DNA of 64,000 bases from CALKAL01 sp051846895 (GCA_051846895.1 JBPYCQ010000013.1:19376-83375); one strand, 5' to 3'. Positions 17,557-26,670 are shown, counted from the first letter of the stretch. Program-made: numbers and translations. Notes: generated by a model not told the origin, from the letters alone.

Positions 17557-17872
17557 AGAGAGAATCTCCCTTCTTCCAATCTGTTAATTGTTCATTAACA
17601 AATTTTGTTATTGCGAAGCGAAGTTTTCCGTTCGTTACTCGACCAGTTTCTTTCATACTTTTCTCCACTTCTGGAGCAATATAATCAAGTAATTCGACAT
17701 GATGAATGTTTTTGCGTTTAGGTCGATCAAATTTACGTTTATCACCATCAGCTAAGAAAACATGTTTGTCATCTATCGTGTCAATAATAATCGCAAACTG
17801 ATCTTTTTCACGACCTCGTAATATTCTTACTACCTGGCCAATCCTGGGACTTCCCGACTCTCCATCGACCAA
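17543..17872 (-). CDS. KOW-domain RNA-binding protein (YbzG-like)
   Basis: This 109-residue protein has an N-terminal KOW motif (IGQVVRILRGREKDQFAIII) followed by FLADGDKRKFDRPKRKN and a conserved tail VTNGKLRFAITKFVNEQLTD. The family resembles eukaryotic L14e/L27e and stands between map and infA in Bacillaceae; its exact role is not established. The start is a TTG after AAGGTGA; an ATG just upstream is out of frame. I infer an RNA or ribosome-associated function from the domain and the neighbours. Confidence 0.85.
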   Translation of the reverse strand: MVDGESGSPRIGQVVRILRGREKDQFAIIIDTIDDKHVFLADGDKRKFDRPKRKNIHHVELLDYIAPEVEKSMKETGRVTNGKLRFAITKFVNEQLTDWKKGDSLYGER

Positions 17873-17888
17873 TCATAATCACCTTCAC

Positions 17889-18635
17889 TTAAGCTTTAGT
17901 TAGTATTTCAAAACCGTCTTTCACTACAGCGACAGTATGCTCGAAATGAGCGCAATTTTCTCCGTCTTCTGTAACGACAGTCCATTGATCTTCTAATGTT
18001 CGAACATAACGTTCGCCTAAATTGACCATTGGCTCGATTGCCAACACCATACCTTCTTTAAGTCTCGGGCCTTTATTCGGTGGACCGAAATTAGAGATAT
18101 GTGGGTCTTCATGAAGGCCTTGCCCTATTCCATGACCACCATATTCACGAACAATCGTAAACCCAAAAGGATTAACATACGATTCAATCGCATGTGAAAT
18201 ATCGGACAAACGATTACCAGGCTTAACTTGCTTCAAACCTTCAAACAGTGAAGCTTCCGTTACTTCTAGCAGCTTCTCAGTTTGTTCGTCAATCTCACCA
18301 ACTGGATATGTCCAAGCTGAATCTCCATGATATCCGTTGTAATTAGCTCCGATATCGATACTAATAACATCTCCATCTTGAAGTACACGATTACCTGGGA
18401 TTCCATGAACAAGTTCCTCGTTTACTGATGTACAAATGCTACCTTTAAAACCATTGTAACCCTTAAAAGAAGGTTTAGCATCCATGCTACGTATAAACTT
18501 TTCAGCAATACTATCAAGCTCTTTCGTTGTAATCCCTGGCTCAATATGTTTTTTTAATTCTTCGTGAGTTAAGGCAACAATTTTACCTGCTTGACGCATG
18601 ATTTCGATTTCTCTTGGAGTTTTTAAAATAATCAT
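17889..18635 (-). CDS. map: Type I methionine aminopeptidase
   Basis: MetAP removes the initiator methionine from new proteins. The 248-residue protein shows the pita-bread fold ligands: Asp in VISIDIGANYNGYHGDSAWTY, His in EYGGHGIGQGLHEDPHI, and Glu in VLAIEPMVN and FEHTVAVVKDG. It overlaps adk by 4 bases (ATGA), a typical coupled pair of the spc operon. Confidence 0.98.
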   Translation of the reverse strand: MIILKTPREIEIMRQAGKIVALTHEELKKHIEPGITTKELDSIAEKFIRSMDAKPSFKGYNGFKGSICTSVNEELVHGIPGNRVLQDGDVISIDIGANYNGYHGDSAWTYPVGEIDEQTEKLLEVTEASLFEGLKQVKPGNRLSDISHAIESYVNPFGFTIVREYGGHGIGQGLHEDPHISNFGPPNKGPRLKEGMVLAIEPMVNLGERYVRTLEDQWTVVTEDGENCAHFEHTVAVVKDGFEILTKA

Positions 18636-19285
18636 TTGATAACTCCTCCGATGGTTTGATCAATTTGTTGAAAAACTTCATCAATATGTTGATCGCCATC
18701 AATCTCTACTAAATACCCTTTATTCTCATAAAAAGATAACAACGGCTGCATTTGCTCTAGATTAACATTCAAACGATTTTTTACAGTGCTTTCTGTATCA
18801 TCATCTCGTTGGATCAATGTTGCACCATCGTGGTCACATATTCCTTCAGTTTTTGGCGGATTAAATTCCACATGGTAAGTCGAACCGCATTCTGGGCAAA
18901 TTCTTCTACCAGTTAAACGGTCGACCAATTTTTGTTTCGGAACGTTAACGTGAATGACGTAATCTAGACTTGTGCCTAGCTCATTAAGCAACGCTTCGAG
19001 CGCCTCGGCTTGCGGGACTGTTCTTGGGAAACCATCTAATAAGAATCCTTCGTTACAGTCGGGTTTGCTTAAGCGTTCCTTAACAATTCCAATTGTCACT
19101 TCATCAGGTACAAGTTCACCTTGATCCATATAAGATTTTGCTTTATTTCCTAGCTCTGTTCCTTCTCTAATCGCAGAACGGAACATATCTCCAGTTGAGA
19201 TATGAGGGATGGCATACTTTTCTACGATCTTTTCTGCTTGGGTGCCTTTTCCAGCACCAGGCAGTCCCATTAAAATCAGATTCAT
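18632..19285 (-). CDS. adk: Adenylate kinase, zinc-lid form
   Basis: Adk balances ATP, ADP and AMP. The 217-residue protein has the P-loop GLPGAGKGTQAEKI, the AMP site STGDMFRSAI and GFPRTVPQAEAL, and a long lid with CPECG near residue 130 and CDHDG about 18 residues later. That Cys-Cys-Cys-Asp set is the structural zinc site of Gram-positive Adk. It lies 37 bases after secY. Confidence 0.98.
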   Translation of the reverse strand: MNLILMGLPGAGKGTQAEKIVEKYAIPHISTGDMFRSAIREGTELGNKAKSYMDQGELVPDEVTIGIVKERLSKPDCNEGFLLDGFPRTVPQAEALEALLNELGTSLDYVIHVNVPKQKLVDRLTGRRICPECGSTYHVEFNPPKTEGICDHDGATLIQRDDDTESTVKNRLNVNLEQMQPLLSFYENKGYLVEIDGDQHIDEVFQQIDQTIGGVIK

Positions 19286-19322
19286 ATTTTCCCCTCGCTC
19301 TCATTTTAGCATTGTAGAAGGT

Positions 19323-20615
19323 CTACTTAATGAAACCACGATAGTGACGCTTCACAAGTTGACTTTCTAACTGTTTCATCGTGTTCAATGCAACACCAAC
19401 AACGATTAGTAGACTCGTTCCACCAATTTGTACAGCTGCTGGTAGATTAGCGATTGTACCTAAAATGATTGGGAATATAGATACTACTGCTAAGAATAAC
19501 GATCCAACAAAAGTTAATCGATAAATAACTCTCGTTAAATACGTTTCAGTATTTTTACCTGGACGAATTCCCGGAACGTATCCACCTTGTTTTTGTAAGT
19601 TTTCTGCCATTTGCTCAGGATTAACTTGAACAAATGTGTAAAAGTATGTGAAGGCGATAATTAATCCGACATAAATGACCATACCTATTGGTTGTGTATA
19701 ATCAAATATATTTTCAATCGTTGATGCGATTCGATTGCCTTCAAAAAACCTTGCGATAGTCTGAGGTGCGATAATAAACGAAATAGCAAAAATAATTGGG
19801 ATTACGCCTGCAGCGTTAACTTTTAACGGCAAATGTGCAGAGTGTCCTCCAACTGGTGAACGGTTAACTGTTCTTTTTGCATATTGAATAGGGATTTTAC
19901 GCACTGCCTCTTGGATGAAAATAACTCCAACAATCACTGCAATAACTACTAGTAAAATGATTCCCAATATAACAAGATTTAAGAACAATTGATCCCCTGC
20001 ATCAGTTATATATTGTTCATATAACTGGTTTAATCCGTTTGGAATACCCGCTACGATCCCCGCGAAGATAATAATTGAAATTCCATTTCCTACACCAAAT
20101 TCAGTAATTTGCTCACCAAGCCACATTAAAAATGTTGTTCCACCTGTTAATACAACAGCAATGATTAAGTACGTCATGAAGTTAGGATTACTGATTAAAG
20201 CTCCACTTGACATATAGTTAAACCCGACTGACATACCAATCGCTTGGATGAACGCAAGAACTACTGTACCATAACGCGTGAATTGAGCTAATTTACGACG
20301 TCCAACTTCACCTTGTTTTCTCCATTCCGAAAATTTCGGAACGACGTCCATTTGTAACAACTGCATAATGATCGCACTTGTAATGTATGGGAAAATCCCC
20401 ATTGCAAATATAGAAAACTGGCTTAACGCTCCTCCACCGAATGTATCGATAAAGCCGAATGCATTCACATCGTTCCAGAAATCTAATGCTTCTTTATTCG
20501 TAAATGGAACTGGAATGAATGATCCTAATCGGAAAACGATGAGAACAGCGAGAGTGAATAGGATTTTTCGTCTTATATCAGCTACGCGAAATAGGTTCAC
20601 GAAAGTACGAAACAT
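19323..20615 (-). CDS. secY: Protein translocase channel subunit SecY
   Basis: SecY is the ten-helix channel for protein export and membrane insertion. The 430-residue protein shows ten hydrophobic segments, the plug-region motif GGALSQFSIFAMGIFPYITSAII, and the cytoplasmic loop PIQYAKR. The C-terminal KRHYRGFIK is typical. Its start overlaps the last base of the rplO stop. SecE is encoded further right in the window. Confidence 0.99.
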   Translation of the reverse strand: MFRTFVNLFRVADIRRKILFTLAVLIVFRLGSFIPVPFTNKEALDFWNDVNAFGFIDTFGGGALSQFSIFAMGIFPYITSAIIMQLLQMDVVPKFSEWRKQGEVGRRKLAQFTRYGTVVLAFIQAIGMSVGFNYMSSGALISNPNFMTYLIIAVVLTGGTTFLMWLGEQITEFGVGNGISIIIFAGIVAGIPNGLNQLYEQYITDAGDQLFLNLVILGIILLVVIAVIVGVIFIQEAVRKIPIQYAKRTVNRSPVGGHSAHLPLKVNAAGVIPIIFAISFIIAPQTIARFFEGNRIASTIENIFDYTQPIGMVIYVGLIIAFTYFYTFVQVNPEQMAENLQKQGGYVPGIRPGKNTETYLTRVIYRLTFVGSLFLAVVSIFPIILGTIANLPAAVQIGGTSLLIVVGVALNTMKQLESQLVKRHYRGFIK

Positions 20616-21055
20616 TAGATCACCTCAGTTTGACCGCCTGCAGCTTCAATAGCTTCTTTAGCAGAAGCAGAGAATTTATGCGCTTTTACAGTCAATTTTT
20701 TCTCTACGTTTCCATTACCTAGAATTTTAACACCTGCATTTAGTTTGCTTATAACGCCTGTTTCTAATAATAATTCAGGAGTTACTTCTGTTCCTTCATC
20801 GAAACGGTTTAAAGTTTCAAGATTTATTATAGAGTATTCTTTACGATTTATATTTGTAAAACCTCGTTTTGGTAAACGTTGGAATAATGGCATTTGACCA
20901 CCTTCAAATCCTGGACGAACTCCACCGCCTGAACGGGCTTTTTGTCCTTTATGTCCACGACCAGATGTCTTACCATTACCTGATGCCATACCTCTACCAA
21001 CGCGGTTACGTTTTTTACGAGAACCTTCATTAGCTTTTAACTCGTGAAGTTTCAT
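20615..21055 (-). CDS. rplO: Large ribosomal subunit protein uL15
   Basis: L15 is a late-assembling 50S protein. The 146-residue protein has the glycine- and arginine-rich N-terminal extension (GSRKKRNRVGRGMASGNGKTSGRGHKGQKARSGGGV) and the C-terminal globular part ending AIEAAGGQTEVI. It follows rpmD and is coupled to secY. Confidence 0.99.
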   Translation of the reverse strand: MKLHELKANEGSRKKRNRVGRGMASGNGKTSGRGHKGQKARSGGGVRPGFEGGQMPLFQRLPKRGFTNINRKEYSIINLETLNRFDEGTEVTPELLLETGVISKLNAGVKILGNGNVEKKLTVKAHKFSASAKEAIEAAGGQTEVI

Positions 21056-21085
21056 GCGAGCACCTCCTCTTAACGTTATTTTCCA

Positions 21086-21268
21086 TTAAGCTTCTTTTAC
21101 TGATACGAGGTGAGATACTTTATTAATCATACCTCTTATTGCCGGTGTATCTTCAAGTACAACCGTTTGGCGGATTTTTTTCAATCCTAATGCTTTTACT
21201 GTATCTTGTTGATCTTGTTTTCTTCCGATTACACTTCGAGTGAGGGTAATTTCTAATTTATTAGCCAT
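21086..21268 (-). CDS. rpmD: Large ribosomal subunit protein uL30
   Basis: The 60-residue protein reads ANKLEITLTRSVIGRKQDQ and LGLKKIRQTVVLEDTPAIRGMINKV, the L30 pattern. It is found in the usual rpsE-rpmD-rplO order. The C-terminal end is short, as in Bacillus. Confidence 0.98.
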   Translation of the reverse strand: MANKLEITLTRSVIGRKQDQQDTVKALGLKKIRQTVVLEDTPAIRGMINKVSHLVSVKEA

Positions 21269-21281
21269 TTGTTTTCCCTCC

Positions 21282-21785
21282 TTATCCTAACAGTTCTTCA
21301 ACTGACTTGCCGCGTAATTTTGCGATTTCTTCTACTGTCTTTAAACCTTTTAATCCTTCCATTGTAGCACGTACCATGTTGATTGGTGTACTTGAACCTA
21401 AAGATTTAGATAAAATATCTCCAACACCAGCAAGCTCTAATACCGCACGAACTGGTCCACCTGCGATAACTCCAGTACCCTCTAATGCTGGTTTTAGTAA
21501 GATGTTTCCGCCACCGAATCTTCCGATGATATCGTGTGGAATAGTTGTTCCAACGATTGGTACACGAATTAAGTTTTTCTTACCGTCTTCAATTGCTTTA
21601 CGGATTGCATCTGGTACTTCTTGTGCTTTTCCTGTACCGAATCCAACATGTCCGTTTTTATCTCCAACGACTACTAAAGCAGTAAAGCGAAAACGACGTC
21701 CACCTTTTACAACTTTAGCAACACGATTAACTGTAACTACACGTTCTTCTAAATCTAATTTACTAGCATCGATTAAAGTCTTCAT
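21282..21785 (-). CDS. rpsE: Small ribosomal subunit protein uS5
   Basis: S5 helps shape the mRNA entry channel and decoding accuracy. The 167-residue protein has the S5 dsRBD-like domain (LEERVVTVNRVAKVVKGGRRFRFTALVVVGDKNGHVGFG) and the C-terminal domain GGPVRAVLELAGVGDILSKSLGSSTPINMVRAT. Confidence 0.99.
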   Translation of the reverse strand: MKTLIDASKLDLEERVVTVNRVAKVVKGGRRFRFTALVVVGDKNGHVGFGTGKAQEVPDAIRKAIEDGKKNLIRVPIVGTTIPHDIIGRFGGGNILLKPALEGTGVIAGGPVRAVLELAGVGDILSKSLGSSTPINMVRATMEGLKGLKTVEEIAKLRGKSVEELLG

Positions 21786-21809
21786 GAATTTCCCTCCTTT
21801 ATAAGTCGA

Positions 21810-22172
21810 TTAAAATTCTAATCCAGCGTCGCGCGCAGCTTCTGCTAAAGCTTTTACACGTCCGTGATATAAGTAACCTCCACGATCGAACACGACTGAT
21901 TTATAACCTTTATCTACCGCACGTTTTGCGATTAATTCACCGACCTGTTTAGCTGCTTCTGTATTTCCTGTTCCATCAGCTTTAAATTCAGGATCTACTG
22001 TTGAAGCACTCGCTAATGTTACACCACTCATATCATCGATTAGTTGAGCATAGATATGTTTGTTTGAACGGTAAACATTTAAGCGTGGGCGTTCAGCAGT
22101 ACCGAATAAATTGCGTCGTACACGTTGATGACGCTTTTTACGAACCTCATTCTTATCTGGCTTCGTAATCAT
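21810..22172 (-). CDS. rplR: Large ribosomal subunit protein uL18
   Basis: L18 binds 5S rRNA in the central protuberance. The 120-residue protein begins with a basic tail (KNEVRKKRHQRVRRNLFGTAERPRLNVYRSNKHIYAQ) and ends VVFDRGGYLYHGRVKALAEAARDAGLEF, the family signature. Confidence 0.99.
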   Translation of the reverse strand: MITKPDKNEVRKKRHQRVRRNLFGTAERPRLNVYRSNKHIYAQLIDDMSGVTLASASTVDPEFKADGTGNTEAAKQVGELIAKRAVDKGYKSVVFDRGGYLYHGRVKALAEAARDAGLEF

Positions 22173-22204
22173 TTAGGTCACTCCTTTCTGTCTCTTAACG
22201 GATA

Positions 22205-22741
22205 TTATTTAGCAGTTTTACCTTCCTTACGACGGACATGTTCACCTGCATAACGAATTCCTTTACCTTTGTAAGGTTCTGGTTTACGAATTGCGCGGAT
22301 GTTTGCCGCAACTGCTCCAACTTTTTCTTTATCAATTCCTTTAACAACTACTTTGTTGTTAGCAGGACATTCAATTTCAATTCCTTCTTCTGGTTCAATC
22401 TCAACCGGATGTGAATACCCAGCATTAACGACTAATTTCTTACCTTGCATTTGCGCACGGTAACCAACACCGGTAATTTCAAGTGCTTTTTCAAAACCAT
22501 TCGTTACACCTTCAACCATATTGTTTAATAAACTTCTAGTTGTGCCGTGTAATGAACGGTGTTCTTTATTTTCACTTGGACGTGCGACAGTGACTGTGTT
22601 ACCTTCGAAATTAAAAATCATATCTTCATGGAATGTACGTGTTAATTCACCTTTTGGTCCTTTAACAGTAATCGTATTTCCGTCTTGTTTTATTTCAACA
22701 CCGTTTGGGATTTCTATAACTTTTAATCCTATACGTGACAT
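22205..22741 (-). CDS. rplF: Large ribosomal subunit protein uL6
   Basis: L6 lies at the base of the L7/L12 stalk near the factor-binding site. The 178-residue protein has two tandem alpha/beta repeats, with LHGTTRSLLNNMVEGVTNGFEK in the middle and the C-terminal PEPYKGKGIRYAGEHVRRKEGKTAK. Confidence 0.99.
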   Translation of the reverse strand: MSRIGLKVIEIPNGVEIKQDGNTITVKGPKGELTRTFHEDMIFNFEGNTVTVARPSENKEHRSLHGTTRSLLNNMVEGVTNGFEKALEITGVGYRAQMQGKKLVVNAGYSHPVEIEPEEGIEIECPANNKVVVKGIDKEKVGAVAANIRAIRKPEPYKGKGIRYAGEHVRRKEGKTAK

Positions 22742-22769
22742 CTATTACACCTCCTGACTTTCGGTACTA

Positions 22770-23165
22770 TTACCAAATGTAAGCTAAAACTTCTCCGCCT
22801 ACTGCTTGTTCACGAGCTTCTTTATCCGTTAATACTCCTTTAGAAGTGGAAACTACAGCTACACCTAAACCATTTAATACGCGTGGTAATTCATCCGCTT
22901 TCGCATACACACGGCGCCCAGGTTTACTGATTCTTTTAATTCCCGTAATAACGCGTTCATTACCAGAACTGTATTTTAGGAATAGACGTAATACGCCTTG
23001 CTTATCATCTTCTATATATTCATAATCGCGAATATAACCTTCACGCTTTAAAATTTCTACAATGTCTCTTTTCAGTTTAGAAGCTGGAACTTCTAACTGG
23101 TCATGACGTACCATGTTTGCATTGCGAATTCTTGTTAGCATATCTGCTATTGGATCAGTCATCAT
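22770..23165 (-). CDS. rpsH: Small ribosomal subunit protein uS8
   Basis: S8 is a primary 16S-binding protein of the platform. The 131-residue protein begins MTDPIADMLTRIRNANMV and ends with the S8 signature VVSTSKGVLTDKEAREQAVGGEVLAYIW. Two adjacent ATG codons are possible starts; the first has the better spacing from GGAGG. Confidence 0.99.
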   Translation of the reverse strand: MMTDPIADMLTRIRNANMVRHDQLEVPASKLKRDIVEILKREGYIRDYEYIEDDKQGVLRLFLKYSSGNERVITGIKRISKPGRRVYAKADELPRVLNGLGVAVVSTSKGVLTDKEAREQAVGGEVLAYIW

Positions 23166-23195
23166 TTGTACATTACCTCCTTCCCTGAAACGGGT

Positions 23196-23381
23196 TTACC
23201 AGCTTGCTTTTTTAACGCCTGGAATTTGTCCTTCATATGCTAATTCACGGAAACAAATACGGCATAATTTAAATTTGCGAATAACGGAGTGCGGACGACC
23301 GCAGCGTTCACAACGAGTGTATTCACGCACTTTAAATTTTTGTTGGCGTTTTTGTTTTGCGATCATTGACTTTTTAGCCAC
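23196..23381 (-). CDS. rpsN: Small ribosomal subunit protein uS14, zinc-binding form
   Basis: S14 is in the 30S head. This 61-residue short form carries CERCG and CRICF, giving the four-cysteine zinc site of the C+ type. It is the main, zinc-dependent S14 of Bacillaceae; any zinc-free paralogue would be elsewhere. Confidence 0.99.
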   Translation of the reverse strand: MAKKSMIAKQKRQQKFKVREYTRCERCGRPHSVIRKFKLCRICFRELAYEGQIPGVKKASW

Positions 23382-23404
23382 AATTTTCCCTCCTTATTTC
23401 TAAA

Positions 23405-23944
23405 TTACTGTCTGAAAGGCATACCTAGTTGTTTTAACAACTCGAAAGCCTCTTCGTCTGTATCAGCAGTTGTTACAATTACGATATCCATACCACGTAC
23501 TTTATTTACTTTATCGTAATCAACTTCCGGGAAAATCAATTGTTCTTTGACACCAAGTGTATAGTTACCACGACCATCAAAAGCCTTTGATGACACACCG
23601 CGGAAATCTCGAACACGTGGTAAAGAAACTGAAATTAATTTTTGCAGAAAATCATACATACGATCACCGCGCAAAGTAACTTTCGCACCGATTGGCATAC
23701 CTTCACGTAGACGGAATCCAGCGATTGACTTTTTAGCACGTGTCACTGTAGGTTTCTGACCGGAAATTAATGTTAATTCCTCAACAGCATTATCAAGCGC
23801 TTTTGAGTTCTGGACCGCATCTCCTACACCCATGTTAACAACGACTTTTTCAATTTTTGGCGCTTGCATGACTGAGTCATAATTAAATTTTTCTACTAAA
23901 CTTGGGACGATTTCTTCTTGATATCTCTTTTTAAGATCGTTCAT
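23405..23944 (-). CDS. rplE: Large ribosomal subunit protein uL5
   Basis: L5 binds 5S rRNA and touches the P-site tRNA. The 179-residue protein includes KVVVNMGVGDAVQNSKALD, GQKPTVTRAKKSIAGFRLREGMPIGAKVTLRG and the C-terminal VTTADTDEEAFELLKQLGMPFRQ. Confidence 0.99.
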   Translation of the reverse strand: MNDLKKRYQEEIVPSLVEKFNYDSVMQAPKIEKVVVNMGVGDAVQNSKALDNAVEELTLISGQKPTVTRAKKSIAGFRLREGMPIGAKVTLRGDRMYDFLQKLISVSLPRVRDFRGVSSKAFDGRGNYTLGVKEQLIFPEVDYDKVNKVRGMDIVIVTTADTDEEAFELLKQLGMPFRQ

Positions 23945-23970
23945 CTTATAGACCTCCTTTCAACGCTAGA

Positions 23971-24282
23971 CTATTTATCTAAAGGTTCGCCAGACTTTTT
24001 AGCAATACGCACTTTTTTTCCATTACGTTCTTCGTAACCAACACGTGTCGGTTCACCAGTTTTCGGATCGATTGGCATAACGTTAGAAACGTGAATTGGT
24101 GCTTCTTGCGTTAAAATCCCACCTTGAGGATTGTCTTGTGAAGGCTTAGCATGTTTTTTCATATAGTTTACACCTTCAACTAGAACGCGCTCTTTTTTCG
24201 GGAACGCCTCTAAAATAACGCCTTCTTTTCCTTTATCTTTACCAGTAATTACTTTTACTTTATCGCCTTTCTTTACATGCAT
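23971..24282 (-). CDS. rplX: Large ribosomal subunit protein uL24
   Basis: L24 starts 50S assembly and later lies at the exit tunnel. The 103-residue protein has an N-terminal KOW motif (VKKGDKVKVITGKDKGKEGVILE) and ends VRIAKKSGEPLDK. I chose the ATG that lies 10 bases after AGGAGG rather than a start 12 codons upstream that would run through that site. Confidence 0.98.
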   Translation of the reverse strand: MHVKKGDKVKVITGKDKGKEGVILEAFPKKERVLVEGVNYMKKHAKPSQDNPQGGILTQEAPIHVSNVMPIDPKTGEPTRVGYEERNGKKVRIAKKSGEPLDK

Positions 24283-24317
24283 GAATCGTGCACCTCCTTG
24301 CAAGGCTAAATTTTGCA

Positions 24318-24686
24318 TTATAAAACTTCAGGAGCCAGTGAAACGATTTTCATGAACTGTTTCTCACGCAATTCACGTGCTACTGGGCCGAAAATACGTG
24401 TTCCACGTGGGCTTTTATCATCACGGATAATAACCGCTGCATTTTCGTCAAAACGAATGTAAGAACCATCTTTACGACGAACTCCGCTCTTAGAACGAAC
24501 GATGACAGCTTTAACTACTTCACCCTTCTTAACAACGCCACCTGGTGTTGCTTGTTTAACTGAACAAACAATTACGTCACCAATATTAGCTGTTTTTCGT
24601 CCTGAACCACCTAATACTTTAATCGTTAGTACTTCACGTGCACCAGAGTTATCAGCAACTTTTAATCTAGTTTCTTGTTGGATCAT
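24318..24686 (-). CDS. rplN: Large ribosomal subunit protein uL14
   Basis: L14 forms intersubunit bridges. The 122-residue protein begins MIQQETRLKVADNSGAREVL and has the signature KQATPGGVVKKGEVVKAVIVRSKSGVRR, ending ELREKQFMKIVSLAPEVL. Confidence 0.99.
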   Translation of the reverse strand: MIQQETRLKVADNSGAREVLTIKVLGGSGRKTANIGDVIVCSVKQATPGGVVKKGEVVKAVIVRSKSGVRRKDGSYIRFDENAAVIIRDDKSPRGTRIFGPVARELREKQFMKIVSLAPEVL

Positions 24687-24729
24687 AGGATTTGTTACCT
24701 CCCTTCGGTTTCATACCGACCGATCTATA

Positions 24730-24993
24730 TTATATGATTACAGCTTCTTCTACGATTTCAATTAAACGGAATCGTTTCGTAGCTGATAATGGGCGAGTCT
24801 CCATTATGCGGACGATATCGCCAGTTTTCGCTTGATTATTTTCATCATGTGCTTTGTACTTCTTAGAATATTTAACACGCTTTTTATAAAGCGGATGGAA
24901 TTTATATGTTTCTACAAGGACAGTAATTGTTTTATCCATTTTGTCAGATACAACACGTCCTGTGTAAACTTTACGAGAATTACGCTCACTCAT
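24730..24993 (-). CDS. rpsQ: Small ribosomal subunit protein uS17
   Basis: S17 is a primary 16S-binding protein with an OB fold. The 87-residue protein has RKVYTGRVVSDKMDKTITVLVETYKFHPLYKKRVK and ends PLSATKRFRLIEIVEEAVII, matching the family. Confidence 0.99.
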   Translation of the reverse strand: MSERNSRKVYTGRVVSDKMDKTITVLVETYKFHPLYKKRVKYSKKYKAHDENNQAKTGDIVRIMETRPLSATKRFRLIEIVEEAVII

Positions 24994-25013
24994 TGAGGCT
25001 TACCTCCTCTCAA

Positions 25014-25217
25014 TTATCGATTATTAATGCCGAGCTCTCTTTCACGAACAACTGTTTTAAGACGAGCAATTGACTTTCTAACTTCACGGATACGAACCGT
25101 GTTTTCTAATTGTCCTGTTGCTAGCTGAAAGCGTAGGTTAAACAGTTCTTCTTTTAATGATTTAACTTTTTGTTCAATTTCGGCAGTGGTTAATTCTCTG
25201 ATTTCATTAGCTTTCAT
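25014..25217 (-). CDS. rpmC: Large ribosomal subunit protein uL29
   Basis: L29 is next to the exit tunnel, where it helps dock trigger factor and SRP. The 67-residue protein is two antiparallel helices: MKANEIRELTTAEIEQKVKSLKEELFNLRFQLATGQ then VRIREVRKSIARLKTVVRERE. The chosen ATG overlaps the rplP end by 11 bases; reading further upstream would give eight extra residues not found in the family. Confidence 0.98.
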   Translation of the reverse strand: MKANEIRELTTAEIEQKVKSLKEELFNLRFQLATGQLENTVRIREVRKSIARLKTVVRERELGINNR

Positions 25218-25641
25218 CGCTATCACCACCAATTTCTTCACGTTTTACGAACTTAGTTCTAACCGGTAGTTTGTGAGATGCTAAACGAAGCGCTTCACGT
25301 GCCACCTCTTCACTTACTCCAGCAATTTCGAACATTACTTTTCCTGGTTTTACTACTGCAACCCATCCTTCTGGAGCACCTTTACCGGAACCCATACGGA
25401 CTTCTAATGGTTTAGCGGTTTTTGGACGATCAGGGAAGATCTTAATCCATACTTTACCGCCACGTTTCATATAACGAGTCATCGCAATACGAGCCGCCTC
25501 GATTTGTCTACTTGTAATCCAAGCACCGTCTTGCGCCTGTAGACCATATTCACCAAAACTAACTTGAGTACCACCTTTTGCACGGCCTTTAAGACTCACG
25601 CGATGTGGTTTACGATATTTTACACGTTTAGGCATTAACAT
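25207..25641 (-). CDS. rplP: Large ribosomal subunit protein uL16
   Basis: L16 is a late 50S assembly protein near the A site. The 144-residue protein starts MLMPKRVKYRKPHRVSLKGRAKGG and carries ITSRQIEAARIAMTRYMKRGGKVWIKIFPD and MGSGKGAPEGWVAVVKPG. It overlaps rpmC, suggesting coupled translation. Confidence 0.99.
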   Translation of the reverse strand: MLMPKRVKYRKPHRVSLKGRAKGGTQVSFGEYGLQAQDGAWITSRQIEAARIAMTRYMKRGGKVWIKIFPDRPKTAKPLEVRMGSGKGAPEGWVAVVKPGKVMFEIAGVSEEVAREALRLASHKLPVRTKFVKREEIGGDSDES

Positions 25642-25658
25642 ATTGCTGATCCCCCTTC

Positions 25659-26303
25659 CTATTTTTTATCAGTTTTTGTTGGAAGGACTTCACCACGATA
25701 AATCCACACTTTTACTCCTAGCTTACCGTACGTTGTGTCTGCTTCTGCAGTTCCGTAGTCGATGTCCGCACGTAATGTGTGAAGTGGTACAGTTCCTTCG
25801 TTGTATTGTTCAGCACGAGCGATATCTGCTCCGCCAAGACGTCCAGATACTTGAGTTTTAATACCTTTTGCGCCTGCACGCATTGCACGTTGAATCGCTT
25901 GTTTTTGTACACGACGGAATGAAACACGATTTTCTAATTGGCGAGCAATGTTTTCAGCAACTAAAGTAGCATTCAACTCAGGTTTCTTAACTTCTACGAT
26001 ATTGATGTGTACGCGCTTGCCTGTTAATTCTCCAAGCTTTGTACGTAACGCTTCTACTTCTGATCCACCTTTACCGATTACCATTCCAGGCTTTGCAGTG
26101 TGGATAGATATATTAACACGGTTAGCAGCACGTTCAATTTCAATAGAAGAAACAGCTGAGTCTGCTAAACGATCTTGAATATATTCACGAATTTTAATAT
26201 CTTCATGTAAAAGGTCAGCATAATCTTTTTCAGCGTACCATTTTGATTCCCAGTCACGGATAATACCTACACGAAGACCTTTCGGGTTAATTTTTTGACC
26301 CAC
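25659..26303 (-). CDS. rpsC: Small ribosomal subunit protein uS3
   Basis: S3 forms part of the mRNA entry pore and helicase. The 214-residue protein starts MGQKINPKGLRVGIIRDWESKWYAEK, has a KH domain (NISIHTAKPGMVIGKGGSEVEALR) and the C-terminal domain GAKGIKTQVSGRLGGADIARAE. It follows rplV by 3 bases. Confidence 0.99.
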   Translation of the reverse strand: MGQKINPKGLRVGIIRDWESKWYAEKDYADLLHEDIKIREYIQDRLADSAVSSIEIERAANRVNISIHTAKPGMVIGKGGSEVEALRTKLGELTGKRVHINIVEVKKPELNATLVAENIARQLENRVSFRRVQKQAIQRAMRAGAKGIKTQVSGRLGGADIARAEQYNEGTVPLHTLRADIDYGTAEADTTYGKLGVKVWIYRGEVLPTKTDKK

Positions 26304-26306
26304 TGA

Positions 26307-26654
26307 CTATCCCTCCTTTTTTTCTGATACCACAACAGTAATGTGGCTAGTACGTTTATTAATAGCTGTCGCACGACCTTGAGCACGTGGACGGAACCTT
26401 TTTAAAGTTACACCTTCATTTACATATGCTTCAGATACGACTAAGTTTTCCGCATCTAATTCATAGTTATGTTCTGCGTTAGCAACAGCAGATTTTAATA
26501 CTTTTTCAATAATTGGTGATGCTGCGCGGTTCGTATGTGCTAATATCGCGAAAGCTTCGCCTACTTCTTTTCCTCGAATTAAGTCTATGACTAAACGAGC
26601 TTTACGAGGAGCAATACGGATTGTTCTAGCTACAGCTTTAGCTTGTTGCATCAT
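26307..26654 (-). CDS. rplV: Large ribosomal subunit protein uL22
   Basis: L22 lines the peptide exit tunnel with a long beta hairpin. The 115-residue protein has QAKAVARTIRIAPRKARLVIDLIRGK and the hairpin VNEGVTLKRFRPRAQGRATAINKRTSHI. Two adjacent ATG codons are possible; either gives a normal length. The hairpin shows no deletion of the sort linked to macrolide resistance. Confidence 0.98.
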   Translation of the reverse strand: MMQQAKAVARTIRIAPRKARLVIDLIRGKEVGEAFAILAHTNRAASPIIEKVLKSAVANAEHNYELDAENLVVSEAYVNEGVTLKRFRPRAQGRATAINKRTSHITVVVSEKKEG

Positions 26655-26670
26655 GCTAACCTCCTCTCAA

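Noticed and set aside
21307..21804. A 165-codon open frame on the plus strand opposite rpsE
   Set aside because: It is the complement of a highly conserved gene; its composition follows rpsE codon use and it matches no family I know.
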